Assembly (NCBI GenBank): GCA_003024785.1
Contig: PUQB01000490.1
Location: forward strand, 126,745-190,744
Reading direction: 5' to 3'
DNA length: 64,000 nt
DNA from: Selaginella tamariscina
Lineage: Eukaryota; Streptophyta; Lycopodiopsida; Selaginellales; Selaginellaceae
Below are positions 13,275-25,245 of the stretch, one piece after another. The notes below the pieces were generated by a model. That model had not been told where the DNA came from. It saw only the letters and a list, made by a program, of their open reading frames with translations, and made no database searches. The translations under genes and the position numbers were made by a program. How positions within the stretch are numbered: the stretch's first letter is position 1; each line of letters starts with the position of its first letter.

Positions 13275-13970
13275 GTGCATGTGTTTAATGCATGCACACG
13301 TATACTAGCATATTATCTTCATAACAGCTATGCTGAAGATGTCCATGTCGAACAGTCCGTGATGCCGCACCCCTGCCCTGCAGGGGGTTGTCGCATCCGT
13401 GGCGCTGCTGCTACACTGTTCTTGTTCGGGTCAGAGGCGGCAAAGGAGGATTTGAGTCGCTTCTCCGGACCAGCAAATCCAAGAAGAAGATCATGAATCT
13501 GGAAGGAGGATTAGACAAATCATCAAGGTATGGTACATTGTGATGTGTGGCGGTGTGGTCGGTCAGTGGGCTGTGACTTTTTCTGTCCAGGAATGGCAAG
13601 AGGACAAAGGAATGCACTTGATTACTTAAAGAAGAAGGTGGTTAAAGTTCTGAACAAGTTCAGGAGCCAAGCAAGTATTGTGTGTATGTTACATATATAC
13701 TGACTATTTTTCCCTTTTAGGATTGCAGTATTCAAAATGATAAAAGTGACAAACTCAGTAGTTGAAGCAGAAACACCACAGGCAGTGGTGATAAACCCAG
13801 CAATTGAAGCACACTGAGTTTACAATGGTGCACAAGTTGAGCCAATACAATTAGCAGAAGGTGAGGTGCCAATGGAACATGTTGAGCTAGTACAATTAGC
13901 AGAACCAGCTCAAGTTCTGTGAACCACCAACACATATAGTGTAAGTACAACCAGTGTTGGAGAGCTGAGT
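13275..13970 (+). other. Possible small plus-strand transcription unit upstream of UPL, copy 1
   Basis: Head-to-head with the UPL gene lies sequence with short coding-like stretches but no recognised product. A 44-codon frame begins MPHPCPAGGC and ends GPANPRRRS. It contains a run of GCT codons that is one codon longer in unit 2. Next comes MNLEGGLDKSSR, ending at a possible donor and followed by a possible acceptor before MARGQRNALDYLKKKVVKVL. A further acceptor is followed by an imperfect direct repeat coding VEPIQLAEGE and VELVQLAEPA. The frames are not continuous between blocks. It may be a 5' leader, a noncoding transcript or a dead gene. It is conserved in unit 2. Confidence 0.3.
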
Positions 13971-13999
13971 TGAACTTTGAAAGACTATAGGAGGGCTCA

Positions 14000-15540
14000 C
14001 GATCTAGAGGTGTGAGATTGGTTCTAGCGTGCGTGCGTGTAAGAGAGAGATCAATGACTGACTAAATTATTCACGCTTCCTGGATTGGAGAGATTGAAAA
14101 TGGAACTTCAGAAGCGGGGTTTGAAGTGCGGAGGCAGTTTTTTGGAGAGAGAAGAGGTTGTTTCTTCTAAAGAGCACTTATTTTATAACAATGGTAATTC
14201 AAATATATAATTAATAAATAAATATGATATTTTAAATCAGTTATATCAAAATCATGGAATAAACATTCTTCTTGATAGATACAAAGCACTTACACAAGAA
14301 GTAAATACATATACATGTAGGACTAGTAAGCCCTTCTGTTATATATATATATATATATACACATATATGCATTATAAATGTTACACCAACAAACCATTTT
14401 ATATTGTATGTGTGTGTGTGTGTGTGTGTACGCCCCAATGTGAGGTACTTAGTGTTATCAAATTGAAACTGTTGGTAATAATAATAATACAATAAATAAA
14501 CAATAATAGTATTTATTTTATCAAGATAAAATTTTCTAGAATCTTCTGTTAAATGTTTATTAGGATGAATCTAATTTAAGTATTTAAAGTGCATGTGCAT
14601 ATGTATAAGTCTTATTCCTTCATTCCCTATACACGTATATGATGCATGTATGCAAAGGTCTATAAATTCCTATTTATTTAAAGTCGCTCTAGATAGTTTA
14701 AAACAGTTGTAAAGCATTATATATTATACTATAACATATATAGTGATTCTGCAAACAGCATAACTTACATGGAACGAATTAATTGCATATTGCACTTACA
14801 AATTTGCAGGAGAAAATTTAGGAAAACCACGTATAATATTTAACATTTCTTTGTTATTATATTATTTATTATATATGAATATATTTTGTGTCTATGAACT
14901 TCTATATTTTTCTTCATATATTTGCTTGTTAGATACTGAATATAACTTTTAAGTTTATGCGAGGTTAAGAAGTTCTATTTAAACTCGTTATTCATGCCAA
15001 AAGTTCTTTTCACTTAATTATGCATGCTTCATAAAAGTTCGTCGCTGTTCAGCTTAATAATACAGTTATAAAATTGTTTTAGTTCAAATGAAACGATATA
15101 TATATATGTGCGTCATCAAATATTAAGCTTCTCCATATCAATTATTAATTATTTATATAATGTATGTAAATCTATATTAGAATTCTTATATTCAACTTTA
15201 TATTTTTCAATAATATAATTAAATGCAAAAGTAAATAAGATATTAAAGTAATACTGCTAGCTAGAATTTATGTTATTTTCTCAGAATTGAAAACATCAGT
15301 GATAAATATGCTCATACAAATATTTTTGTAACCTTTCTAATATAGTTCAGAGGATGCTAATGTGTAATTAGCAAATTCATCATGCTTTATCTCTAACTTA
15401 ATTATTTCGTTGCAGACTGGAAAGGCGAACTGCCTTATTTACAAATTTTCAGTTCGTGAGGCCAACTGCAAGGGTAACAAAAATATATAAATACTGAATA
15501 TACAATAAAATATATAAAATCATATATGCATATATAGTAC
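14000..15540. other. AT-rich spacer with microsatellites, no gene seen
   Basis: There is a TA tract at about 14339-14358 and a TG tract near 14410-14428, both slightly different in length in unit 2. The remainder is AT-rich and matches 52610-54150 in unit 2 with scattered substitutions. No gene, RNA or mobile element is recognised. Confidence 0.6.
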
Positions 15541-16290
15541 TTTTGGTATGTGTATATATATGTGTATACATTGACAATGTATACACTTATATATATAAAG
15601 TATGTGATAATACAATTGTAATCGACTATTTTAATAGATGTAAAAAGGTAAATTTATTTTTAAATTTGGAATTGAACATAAATAGAACAGTTCAGTTTAT
15701 CAAATATACAGATATATATTTGATAAATATATATTAGTATTTATTAATCAATATGATAATGTTTAGCTTAATCATAAACTGTCAATAAAATATAATTTTT
15801 GTTAAGTTTATGTGAAAGTGATATACATGTGGTATGTGATGAATGTCAATATGATAAATCTCAAAATATTAGTTTTACACGACTAAGATGTTATCAATAT
15901 GAATAAATTTAAACTTTACATTTTCTTAAGAGGTTATCAACTTGATTCAATTTCAAATAAACTTTTCAAGACAAAACATCAAATTCAACATGCCTTGTAA
16001 TATACAAGTGGCAAGTCCATAAAAGATGTGTCATAAATCGGTTTGTCATGTAAGAGAGCTTGTTTAATAGCTTTGGCGTCGACATATTCTAGTAATAGAT
16101 AATTTTTATTCAAAAAATCACCTTCAAACTCTTCAAGTAGAATGGTTGATTTAAGGCTTATTGGGTTTGTAATGGAATTTGACAAAAGACTGATAATTAT
16201 GTTCAATAAAATTAATTTATTTCTATAAAGTTACAAATCACTTATTTTTATTTAATCTATCCACAAGATCTTTCAAATTACTGATTAGCA
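15541..16290. other. Segment present only in unit 1
   Basis: Unit 2 passes directly from the equivalent of about 15540 to that of about 16290 (near 54150), so this 750-bp block was gained by unit 1 or lost by unit 2. Short similar sequences at the edges (AGTACTT and AGCACTT) would suit a deletion in unit 2. It holds a perfect inverted repeat at 15562-15586 and a 73-codon minus-strand frame at 15985-16206 (contains LLHDKPIYDTSFMDLPLVYY) of unknown identity. No target duplication or terminal repeats of a transposon are evident. Confidence 0.6.
15562..15586. repeat. Perfect 12-bp inverted repeat with 1-nt spacer
   Basis: GTGTATACATTG is followed by one base and then its exact complement CAATGTATACAC. 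Alternating TA tracts on both sides can extend the pairing with mismatches. It could extrude as a cruciform. No function is implied. Confidence 0.85.
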
Positions 16291-16317
16291 CTTCAAATTG
16301 TTCTATTGCATAAATAA

Positions 16318-17075
16318 GCCGTCCAGTGTTAGCATAAGTGTGCTAGTAGTAAAGTCAACAGCTACATCATTCCATGGACATACATTTCCAAGAGGAGTTG
16401 CATCGCCATAGTAGAACACTCTCAGTAGTTCATGTAATCTTCTTGTCCAAGTGAAGCACTCATTAGTAAATCATCATCCAAGACATTTGAAATAATGTCA
16501 GTGTTAACATAGGAGCATTAAGTTGTTTATTGATGGAATGTGATTTCACAAATAACATAAAAGTTCCAAGCTAACACCTATAAAAATGCAAATTTATTAT
16601 GCAATTATAACAACAAAATGTTAATTACCTTTCACAGTTGATTCCCAATGAGAACTTGTATGCCAGTGTTACAAAGTAAAGAGCCCAATTCAAACTCTCA
16701 AAAAGACATTTTGCTAATGAATTAGCAAGCACACTAGCCCAGTGATATATGCTGTAGTAAAAAAATGCTATGGATTAATAATTAAACTAGATTAGTAATT
16801 AATAAATTAGTAATTAGATTAGTAATTAAACATTTCCGTAGCATTTTTCGACTACAGATTTAATCACTGCACTAACTCAAAGAGGAGAGACTGATAGAAT
16901 GAATAAGAACACTCCAATTAGACTTAGATATGAATTTGTAAAAAGAAGTGCATACTTAATGTGTTGGTCAAACAACTTGTTCCACTTTGATATGGTCCCA
17001 TCTGACAATGGTAAACCGTCTAGCAAGTCGAAGAACATAAAATTCACACATTCCCATATTTTTTCACAAACCTAC
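16318..17075 (-). pseudogene. Unidentified multi-exon gene remnant (part 1), copy 1
   Basis: Three minus-strand stretches read like protein. About 16880-17075 contains FFDLLDGLPLSDGTISKWNK and LLFTNSYLSLIGV. About 16630-16750 contains ASVLANSLAKCLFESLNWAL and YKFSLGINCER and ends at a GTAATT donor. About 16318-16470 contains CFTWTRRLHELLRVFYYGD and DFTTSTLMLTLDGLF. I do not recognise the family. All three are conserved in unit 2 with several replacements. Frames between them are interrupted, so this is probably a decayed host gene. It may belong with the DGNHR remnant upstream on the same strand. Confidence 0.4.
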
Positions 17076-17149
17076 TTTACTCAACTAGCAAGTTCTTTGT
17101 AATTGTTGCAAACTCTTTGTTTATGTGTACTCTTTGATAATGAGAATGT

Positions 17150-18850
17150 AGTCACTGTATAGTACAAATTTCAAAGCTGTTTTCACTCACAACAACTTTA
17201 TTCACCTGCATTCAAAAGGAAATTAGTAAGTAGTATAAAGACAAGTTTGTCAATGAACTCGACATTGCCATGGGAGGGATCGTATAAAATGAATTTACAC
17301 TTTAGAGAATTTTGATACCTTCATGTGAAGTTTGACACTTCCAAAACATCACTTATGCACCTTTGTAATATTGGGCAGGAGTGAAATGAATGGTGAGGTG
17401 GTTGTGGTGTAGGTTGTGGCACTGCTCTTTACATAAAAAGTTGAAAAAAAAGTGTAGCAAAATTAACTAGACATTTCTTCAAGCCTATTTTTCCCCTTTT
17501 TTACAATTGAAGGCAAGAATGTCCAATTGTAATAACTCTTCATCTTCAATTTCTTCTTCAATATGTTTTGGTGAACAAACATTCTACTAGTTCAATTTGT
17601 GTATGGAGTTTGGTGTATTGTCGTCCTCTACAGGGGAATGTAGTAGAAGAATGTTTTGAAATCACATCATTTTAGAGTGTTGGTGAACATCCCATCAGAG
17701 GGTTCGGGGTGAGCCTGAAGATGAATGTCTCTCTCTAACGTGCCAAGAGGTTCTCTAAGTACCACTATCAAGTTCCTTTTCAATATATCATAAGAAGATG
17801 AAATATGGTGCATACAACATTACTGTTATGATAAATTTGAATATTATAATAACTTTCCTCTTCAAGAGAGCATGTATTAAAATTGTCCTCATTCATAAGG
17901 CTTACTCTTTAAGAAGACCATTTGGGGATGTCATTCTCTATATATGTACACATTGGATGGAAATGTAAATACATCTTCACATGAAATAAGGTTGCCCGTG
18001 CTGTTTCTTAAACTGTAAAGAGCCAAATGCTTTGAGTGGCATATCTTGCTCACAAATCTTGTCAATGCAATTTTGCACATAACCCTCAAAATTAACACCT
18101 CTAGATTTTCATATGCTAGCTTCTCTTTTGAAATTCATCTCTCTAATAACTTTACTTCTTCTTCAATAGTTTGTTGGAGGAAGACACGAACAATGAGATA
18201 TCGATCCATCTTAGCATCTACTTCTTTTCATTGGTAAATAACTAGTCCTTTAAGTTTTTAAGTTGTGTGAGTGTCACAACCTTTTCTTCATAAGTTAGCC
18301 TAGATTTGGCAATGTTGTAAATGACCTTATCACATTGTCCCCTCTTATTAGTTCATGTAATTATGTTAGTTATGAATCGATGTTACCTATTTATGCATAT
18401 AAGGGCTAGTGTGGTGTCCCATTATGGAGTGTGGCGTGGATCTGCAATTTGGATGAGTCTTTTTAATTTAGCTTTCTAAACATAAGTTATTTGTTTGTCT
18501 TTTGTTTCAAGTATCTTATCTAGACATATGCTCGCATGTGACATGATTGTCACTTATGAAAGTTTGTTGTTCCACTTTAAGTTTAGGCTGGAACATATAA
18601 TTAGTAAACAAAATGTAGGTAGTTAAAGTATTGAATACCTTGATCCAAACACCGAAAATAAAGTTGAATGGGGTTTAAAGACCTTGATTCAACTTTTATA
18701 GCTTTATGTCAAGCCATTATAAACCTCAATTGAATAAGTATCTTTAATATCTTACAACGTTAAGCTTCCCAAATATTTTATTTTTTGGACACCACGGAGT
18801 AATGTTTTGGCCTTGAAGGCAAACTGGCTTAATCTAAAAAATTATCAAAT
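17150..18850. other. No firm gene; weak coding-like stretches on the minus strand
   Basis: A minus-strand stretch near 18050-18240 reads RYLIVRVFLQQTIEEEVKLL but is soon interrupted. Nothing here is recognisable. It is duplicated in unit 2 (about 55015-56740) at about 2% difference. Confidence 0.4.
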
Positions 18851-18929
18851 TAGTTCATATATCAAATTAAACTATAATACTTATTGATTTATCTTCAAAC
18901 AAACCATATCTAATTTTGTCTATGAGCAT

Positions 18930-19560
18930 TCTTTTACAATGATTACTGGAAATACATGTGTGTGTGTGGATCATTTCGTAGATGGTCTTCAATAGCCTTT
19001 ATTATTGCAGTACATCGATGATTACCATCAACAACATGAAATACCTTTCCAATTGTAAACTTCTATGCTTAGTTTGTTTTGAGTTTCTCATCAAATCGTT
19101 TTGATTCGGCCACCCATTGGTCATCCCTTAAGTTAGAGGATTTAATTTCTTATGTGATAGTGGTTCTTATCTTATCTTATTTGGAACATATTACTCTCCC
19201 TAGGTCTATTTTGGATGAATGCTGAATACATTTGAGGTTACCATATTAATCGACATAATAAAGTTGGTGACTCTCAATTGATACAAAGGAATGTATTCAA
19301 CTATTGAAGTTTTTAGATGTCTCATATCTTGTAAAAGCTCATTAATAGTTTGGTGCTTTGTTAAAAAATTGTTCTTCTAACCATAATACCAACTCGACCT
19401 TCAAACTTTGAACCATGTGTTGAAGTTCTTTTGCCTAAAGGCTTGTGTGGCATGGCATGTTTCATATTTTGAGGGTGCAAGGCATGTTGGGCTGTGGGTG
19501 GGGTGGATAGAACATTTAATGAAGATTGGTTTACCGCATCCAATGCAACGGAAGATTAAT
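18930..19560 (-). pseudogene. Unidentified gene remnant with a DGNHR motif, copy 1
   Basis: Minus-strand blocks read FEGRVGIMVRR, TINELLQDMRHLKTSIVEYI, DDQWVAESKRFDEKLKT and then FHVVDGNHRCTAIIKAIEDH, with DGNHR at 19015-19029. A DGxHR signature next to a hydrophobic strand and an alanine-rich helix resembles the core motif of the ParB/sulfiredoxin fold and of DGQHR-domain proteins. This is a motif-level resemblance only. The blocks are separated by in-frame stops, so the copy looks dead or contains introns I could not place. Unit 2 keeps the motif (56895-56909) and carries about 80 extra bases near 57393. Confidence 0.4.
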
Positions 19561-20459
19561 TAAATAAGCTTCCATATGGACAAAGGCTAATTTATTGGAG
19601 GTATTTTTAATATCTTAATCAACTCTCATGTCAACACCCTCTAGCTCAATAGGGCTTTAATGTTAATAACATTTTGTTTTACTCGTTTGCCTATAAAATT
19701 GAATCAAATAAATAAGCCTATTATATGAATCTTTACCCAATTCATGTAAAAAAGTAAATTCTCAGAAGTTTTTTTTTTTGCCTTGTCCCTTATGTTTCCT
19801 TTGCGGAGCTTGAAAAGCGAAAAAATAAATGTCAGAGATTGTATGGATGGATCCAACATAAATGGGAATTATATGAGAATTATTAATGAACATTATGTGA
19901 ATTTTGGGAATTTGAATTATGGGAAATGAGAAATGGGAATTATGGGAATCATGTTTTGGGAATTATTATGAAAAGTATAACTTATAGGAATGATATTAGC
20001 ATAAAATAAGAATTATAAGAATATAAAATGAGATGTTTGACAGTGAACCCACCACTTTTTATAAATGAAAAAAAATGAGTGCTCTAAGAAAAAAAATAAA
20101 TTTGAGAAGTGAGACAAGTAAAAACAAAAAATAATATAACAGTCACTTTTGACTTAACTTCCAAGCTCCATAAAGATTCACCCAATTTTCCATGTGTTTG
20201 TTTTGGAGCCTTATTTCCCATAGTTTGTAAGGTGAAAATATCAATGATAACACTTGAAAGGATATATTTTATTGGTTCATTGGCAAACCTTTTGCATATT
20301 TGCTTAAAAAATAAGAAATTGAGTATCATACATTAATAAAGGCATGGGGTTTGTGGGTGAACTCCAAATATTTTAATAGAAAAAAAAAAATGAATAGGGA
20401 GATATCTATGGGGTTTGTCAACAAACCCCAATGATATTTGTTAAAAATTTGCAAAAACA
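19561..20459. other. AT-rich spacer with a GGGAATTATG-type degenerate repeat
   Basis: At about 19857-19985 the words GGGAATTATG, GGAATTTG and GGGAAATG recur imperfectly. The remainder is A/T homopolymer-rich and includes ATGGGGTTTGT twice (near 20345 and 20408). No gene is seen. It is duplicated at about 57520-58420. Confidence 0.5.
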
Positions 20460-20461
20460 AT

Positions 20462-20640
20462 AGTGACACTTTGGAATGGTCGTTTTGGAATTGATATACA
20501 TTGCAACTTCTCAGATTGTTTCTGAAATCGACTCTTTATTTGTTGACATGTCAAGCATGTCTTAACATACTTAACAACATCATTTATCATTTCTAGCTAG
20601 TAAAATCCTCATTTTAGTAGAGCTAACACAACAATCCGTT
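20462..20640 (-). mobile_element. Ty3/gypsy integrase fragment, copy 1
   Basis: Read on the minus strand, this short stretch shows the end of an integrase zinc-binding region and the entry to the catalytic core, with words such as TCLTCQQIKS and LQCISIPKRPFQSV. It is an old, isolated, broken fragment. No LTRs are associated. The unit 2 counterpart covers more of the core. Confidence 0.65.
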
Positions 20641-21122
20641 TGCCATGACTTTGGTTGTAAAAAGCCACCTTAAAAGACATTTGGTTGTAAAGTAGACTTC
20701 CCATTATTGACACCACTATTTGAAAATGTTTTTTTAATAGTCTTTTTCTAATGATTTATATAGTGAAAATAAAGGTGGTTCAAAAAGTGAGAAGTATTGA
20801 GTTTATGTGTGATTGTATGTGTGGTTTAACGGTTGAATTTTATGGTGTTATACAATACTGTGTTATATAGGGCCTTCATAGTGTTCAAGACTAAGTAGTT
20901 TGTACAGTGCAATCTGATGTGATTTTATTGTTGGTTTTTTGTGTGTCAATTCTATGATAGTCCAAAGTGGCTTTTTGGAAGGATGTCAATGCAACTTTTA
21001 CAATGTCTTACATTATGATATATATATTGCGATACGTAATGGTTAGAAAACATTACACCATGGTGAATTCATAGCTAGTCAACAGAGTGGCTCGAAAACT
21101 ACATGCTACTATGAACAACTAT

Positions 21123-23060
21123 TCACTCTTGCAAATTCTTGATCACCCAAATGATGTTGTCAACTTTGAGCATCCCTCTTTCAATTTCTATATGCATAAC
21201 ATGTTGTAGTGCCTTGGAGAATTTCATTGATGGGCCCAGTGCAAATATCTTCGTCCCCTTTTGTTTGTTGAAGCAGCAGCAAAAAGATTTGAGTGCCATA
21301 AGACTGACTTTTGCTGTTGGCCTCTTTATCAAACACACACCCAAATATTTCCAGATGTTTATATCCAATTGCTTGAACTTCTCCTCCTAATCTTTCTAGC
21401 AACTGGAAATGAACACATAAGCTAGCATTAAAGTTATCAAGACAATCGATGGAGTACCTTATACTTAGGATTAGTCTTCATCTTGTTGTTGAGAAGGCTC
21501 TGGCATTTCAACTCCTTGCACCTAACCAACATCAACAACCGCATCTACAACCTTCATATTTGCCTACACATCCAAGACAGAAGCATTTCCACTATTGGTT
21601 TTGTGTCCAAAACCCCCAACTCTGACACTGTCAAAATCCTCTAGCTTTGTTTCAAAGTCGGAATCTTCAGGATCCCCAGGTTTCTATAGTTCCTAACATT
21701 AATAACATGTACATGTTAAGTAGAAAATAAAAGTTACCTTTTGTGAGTTCTGAATAACTTTCATTGATTCTAGAGTGCTGCTAACCTTCTATTTGATGTT
21801 GATGTTGTTGTTGCTGCTTCCAACAACTTCGTCATGTTCAACATTATCATCAACATCATCCTCATTGTGGTAGTGTTCGAATTGGTTTCTATAGCCTACA
21901 AAAAGACTAACTTGTGTCAATGCCAGAAAGGAAAAGAATGAATACTTAAACAAACAACTCACAACTCCACTGCACAAGGCACTCTTTAATCACTTGGCAG
22001 GTTGAAGTCTCACATTGGTGCGTTCGGAGCTGTCACTCTCATCTTTTGAGCTATGCGCAAACTTAGGTTCATCATGGATGCTGTGTAGCACTCGAGCCAG
22101 AAACCAAATCATGTTCATGAGTTAGTCATAACAACATTAGCTATGAAATGAAAACAAAAGAACCAAGAATCTTACCTCATATTAGCTGGGAAACCCGGCG
22201 AGATGAGATTCCTCAAATAGCAGCAAACCAGCTTGGAATGGTATGCGGAGGTCTTTCTCTAAGTCTTCCAGGGTAACAATTTTAACTTGTAGAATAGCAT
22301 ACTTGTGCTCTTCCTTCTTCTCAAGCCACTCCATCACCAAAGAAGTTTTGACCTGTTAACGATAAAACATAAATGGCAGACTCTAAACAAAAAACAAAAT
22401 ACTTGCCTTTGTTTCCTTGAATTGATGCGGCTTAACGATCCTTGCCAAATGTAAATTATTGAAGAAATCCATATCTCCTTACCAAGCTTCATGCCATAGC
22501 TAGCAAATCGACCTTACTATGTCCCCACTTGTACAATCTCCCCAACAAACCTTCGGCCTTCAAAGCCTCCTTCCTTCTTGTTATCACTTTGCGCAGACTC
22601 GTGAGCTTCACATAGATCTCTCTCTCAACATGAATGCGGGTCTCTGAAGAGCAATTGGCACCATACAACCGATTCACTATCTCTGTCCTATGAGGAAGAT
22701 ACTTCCCGACATCGGCCCCTTGAATTTTGCAAACCAATAATTCAGAAAAACTGCCTTTAGCTCCCTACGGATCTCTTTGGATGTAATCATTTTGGAGCGC
22801 CTTGCCTCGTCGATGGAGGTAGAAACCAAAGAATGTCGCTTACCTCCAAACCTACTCACCTTGCCTTCACTACCGTGTATGTGCACTTTTGTCCGGCTGC
22901 CTGGATTAGAACCTTAGCATTTCCATTTTGTGCTACGATTGGAGGTGGGTTCTCATTGTTCATGGATGACTCCACCCAGTACACTATTGCGGCCGCTACT
23001 CCTCGCAGCACTCCCATGTCACTCTAGTCCCTCGATGACATTGAAACAAGCCCCCCCCAT
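21123..23060 (-). pseudogene. Unidentified multi-exon minus-strand gene, copy 1
   Basis: Coding-like blocks run in order on the minus strand. The probable start is MNNENPPPIVAQNGNAKVLI (about 22965), followed by a lysine/arginine-rich block (RRSKMITSKEIRRELKAVF, about 22740-22860). Next are IVNRLYGANCSSETRIHVER and RKEALKAEGLLGRLYKWGH (about 22490-22737), DFFNNLHLARIVKPHQFKET (about 22415-22480), EWLEKKEEHKYAILQVKIVT (about 22250-22350), an acidic stretch with NEDDVDDN near 21850, and a C-terminal block with LGGEVQAIGYKHLEIFGCVF (about 21125-21400). I do not recognise the family. Some frames between blocks do not join cleanly. It may be a real gene with introns or a recent pseudogene. Unit 2 has a very similar copy. 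Confidence 0.45.
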
Positions 23061-23840
23061 TGATATGCTCCTTCATCATTAGGGTTTTGAAATCAAAGCC
23101 ACATGATCCATACTAAGATAGAAGCAGCTCGCACACCTCATCCTTTTGTTAAAGAATGCAGATTCATCGCGCTCCACGCTGATGCCAGATTTGACCTTGA
23201 GAAACGTGCAGCCTAAATAAACTAAACCCCAACACAAAAACAAGAAAACCCTATGCTTTATAAAAAACCAAATGAGTACATGTCTCAATTATGTGGCTCT
23301 AGCTTAGCATGTTTCATTTACAAAATGTGGGTGGGTAAGTACGGACAACCACCCACCTTGGTTGATTGTAGCCACCTTCATTCATTTTCTGGATCATCAT
23401 TATAGAACATCCCTTAGAATTAGGGCAAAGAACATAGACAATACATAGTGAATGGGGAAGCAGTGACTAGAGGTGCATGGAGATGGCAGCTGAGTTCACA
23501 ACAAATAACAACAAGAAGAGCATTTGGTGATTACGTATGCAAGTGCAACAAATGCATAGTTGAACATCAGCCGGCCGAACTACCCCTAAACACCTAAGTG
23601 CATTAAGCGGGGTTGTTTCTCACTACATCTAGGTCCGTCAACATAGTACAATATGTAACAACAATCACCTTCAAAGTAAAGGGTTGAGTCGTAATAAAAA
23701 CTATAACATATGTAGCACATTGGAGGTATTGTGGTACGAGCAGTATGGAGTGCATTAGTCAACACTACTTCATGCACTTGATCGTGGCCATGTTTGCAAA
23801 GACATTTTTTTGTATGGTTCTCCTTAAATACTTGGTGTTA
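23061..23840. other. Intergenic, no gene recognised
   Basis: This lies between the divergent unidentified genes. Short open frames on the minus strand at 23079-23288 and 23586-23777 have no recognisable features and may be 5' leader sequence. It is duplicated at 61270-62070. Confidence 0.45.
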
Positions 23841-23848
23841 CGGATATG

Positions 23849-24240
23849 AACTTCAAAGGCCTCAACGTTACATATACAAACAACATTGAAATGGAGATGA
23901 CCACAAAGACACATCTCAGGTATTTTTTATTTCTTTGTAAATTTGAATGTTGTTATTTAGTTTGCAACTATGTATAATCTTCTAACTTTGCTTCTTTTGC
24001 ATATGAAGGTAGAATTAGATGGCTTGCTACCTCTAGACAGGCTAAAACAAAACCTCAATAGAAACTTCATCAAGCCAAAAACATCAACTGACATGGAGGA
24101 GGTGCTTGTCAAAAATAGTATTGTGGTTGTTGATTCAAAGGAGGCCGAATTTGATCTATTCAAGAAATGTTCTGAAATGAGATTGGCAAAGTCGCATTGC
24201 AGAAGCTGGCATCCTGATGAAGATGCACAAAGGTCGGCTT
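23849..24240 (+). other. Unidentified plus-strand exons left of element B, copy 1
   Basis: A first block reads MNFKGLNVTYTNNIEMEM and ends THLR at a possible donor (CAG|GTATTT, near 23920). After an intron-like AT-rich stretch the second block (about 24009-24237) reads VELDGLLPLDRLKQNLNRNF, then VLVKNSIVVVDSKEAEFDLF, and ends DEDAQR at another possible donor. Hydrophilic, family unknown. Element B lies about 480 bp downstream, so it may have landed in a later intron or exon of this gene. Confidence 0.4.
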
Positions 24241-24718
24241 ATTTCTAGAATTCATATGCAAGCTCTTTCCCAACTTCTTAGACCATCTCTTGAAGAGTAG
24301 CAAAATTTTAACAATTATATTTATTGGCATAACACTGTTTGCTTGAATGGCATTATATACAAACCTAGTAGTTGTGTTGTGACACGTGACACCTAAAATC
24401 CAGGTTTGCATTTTGAAACTTCATGATATTGACATACTTTCAGGTGTCTTTAATCAATTTTTGTGTAGGGCAAATGGCATTACTGTGAAAAAGCTATTTT
24501 CAGTGGATGTTTGTGGGTGATTTATGTGTACTTCTTTACCATTTTCCGAAATTGAGTGTTGCAGTCCATTTATTTGGTATAAATCCATTTATAATTTTTT
24601 TTTGAGCAAATATCATTGTGCCTCACATACATCTTGGCTTGTACTCCATGAGGCTATTGGAATGCCAATTTTTGGCGTCATCTCGAGTTCAATTCGATTC
24701 AACATGCATACTGCCTAT

Positions 24719-24723
24719 GGATG
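24719..24723. repeat. Target-site duplication of element B, left copy
   Basis: GGATG here is repeated at 33675-33679, directly after the right LTR. A 5-bp duplication is usual for Ty3/gypsy integrases. Confidence 0.9.
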
Positions 24724-25245
24724 TGTTAAACAGGAAAACCGGAAACCCCACCTTTTCCTGTTTAACCGGTTTCCTTTCTCCTAACCTTTAAGAAAGGCTA
24801 CACACTTTCTTTATATCAACTCTCGACATATATATATATCAAAACACCTTCTCTCAAAGCCACAATGACTGGTCTCCGAAGTCAAGGGTAAGAATGGATT
24901 TTGGCTATTGCCTTGTTAGATCCATTCATTGAGAGTATACATATATACACACAAGATCTTATAATATGCACCTTTCATTACTTCATGAATACAAGAGACA
25001 AAGTGTAGAGAACCTCTATCTCCTGCTAGAACTTCAAATGAGACCCCTCCTATATTGCCCTAACTCCCCTTAACTACCCTTCCTCTCGCCACGTCAACCT
25101 TTTCCTTTACCTTTTCCTTTTCCTTATCCTCTCGGTAAGGATTTTCCTTCTTCACAGCCTTTCCTTCCATGCTTACTACAGACCTTCCTACCCTTATTCT
25201 CTCTACAATAGGATGTCCTATGCTCCTAATATTTTACCTTTAACA
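24724..25245 (-). repeat. 3' LTR of element B (left end), unit 1
   Basis: Runs from TGTTAAACAGG to CCTTTAACA, 522 bp. It carries a 12-bp inverted repeat just inside the TG end (24727-24738 with 24753-24764, TAAACAGGAAAA with TTTTCCTGTTTA). It is about 80 bp longer than the right LTR because of one internal indel. Over the first 290 bp it differs from the right LTR at roughly ten places by eye. Confidence 0.92.

Noticed and set aside
13732-13950. Leucine-rich minus-strand frame starting MYLHYMCWW, also in unit 2
   Set aside because: This is the reverse of the VEPIQLAEGE-type plus-strand repeat. Its leucines come from CTC/CTT complements of GAG and AAG.
14241-14492. Frames over TA and TG microsatellites (also 7443-7795 partly)
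   Set aside because: Simple-sequence translations (IYIYIY, HTHTHT) are not genes. In the UPL region they are intron sequence.
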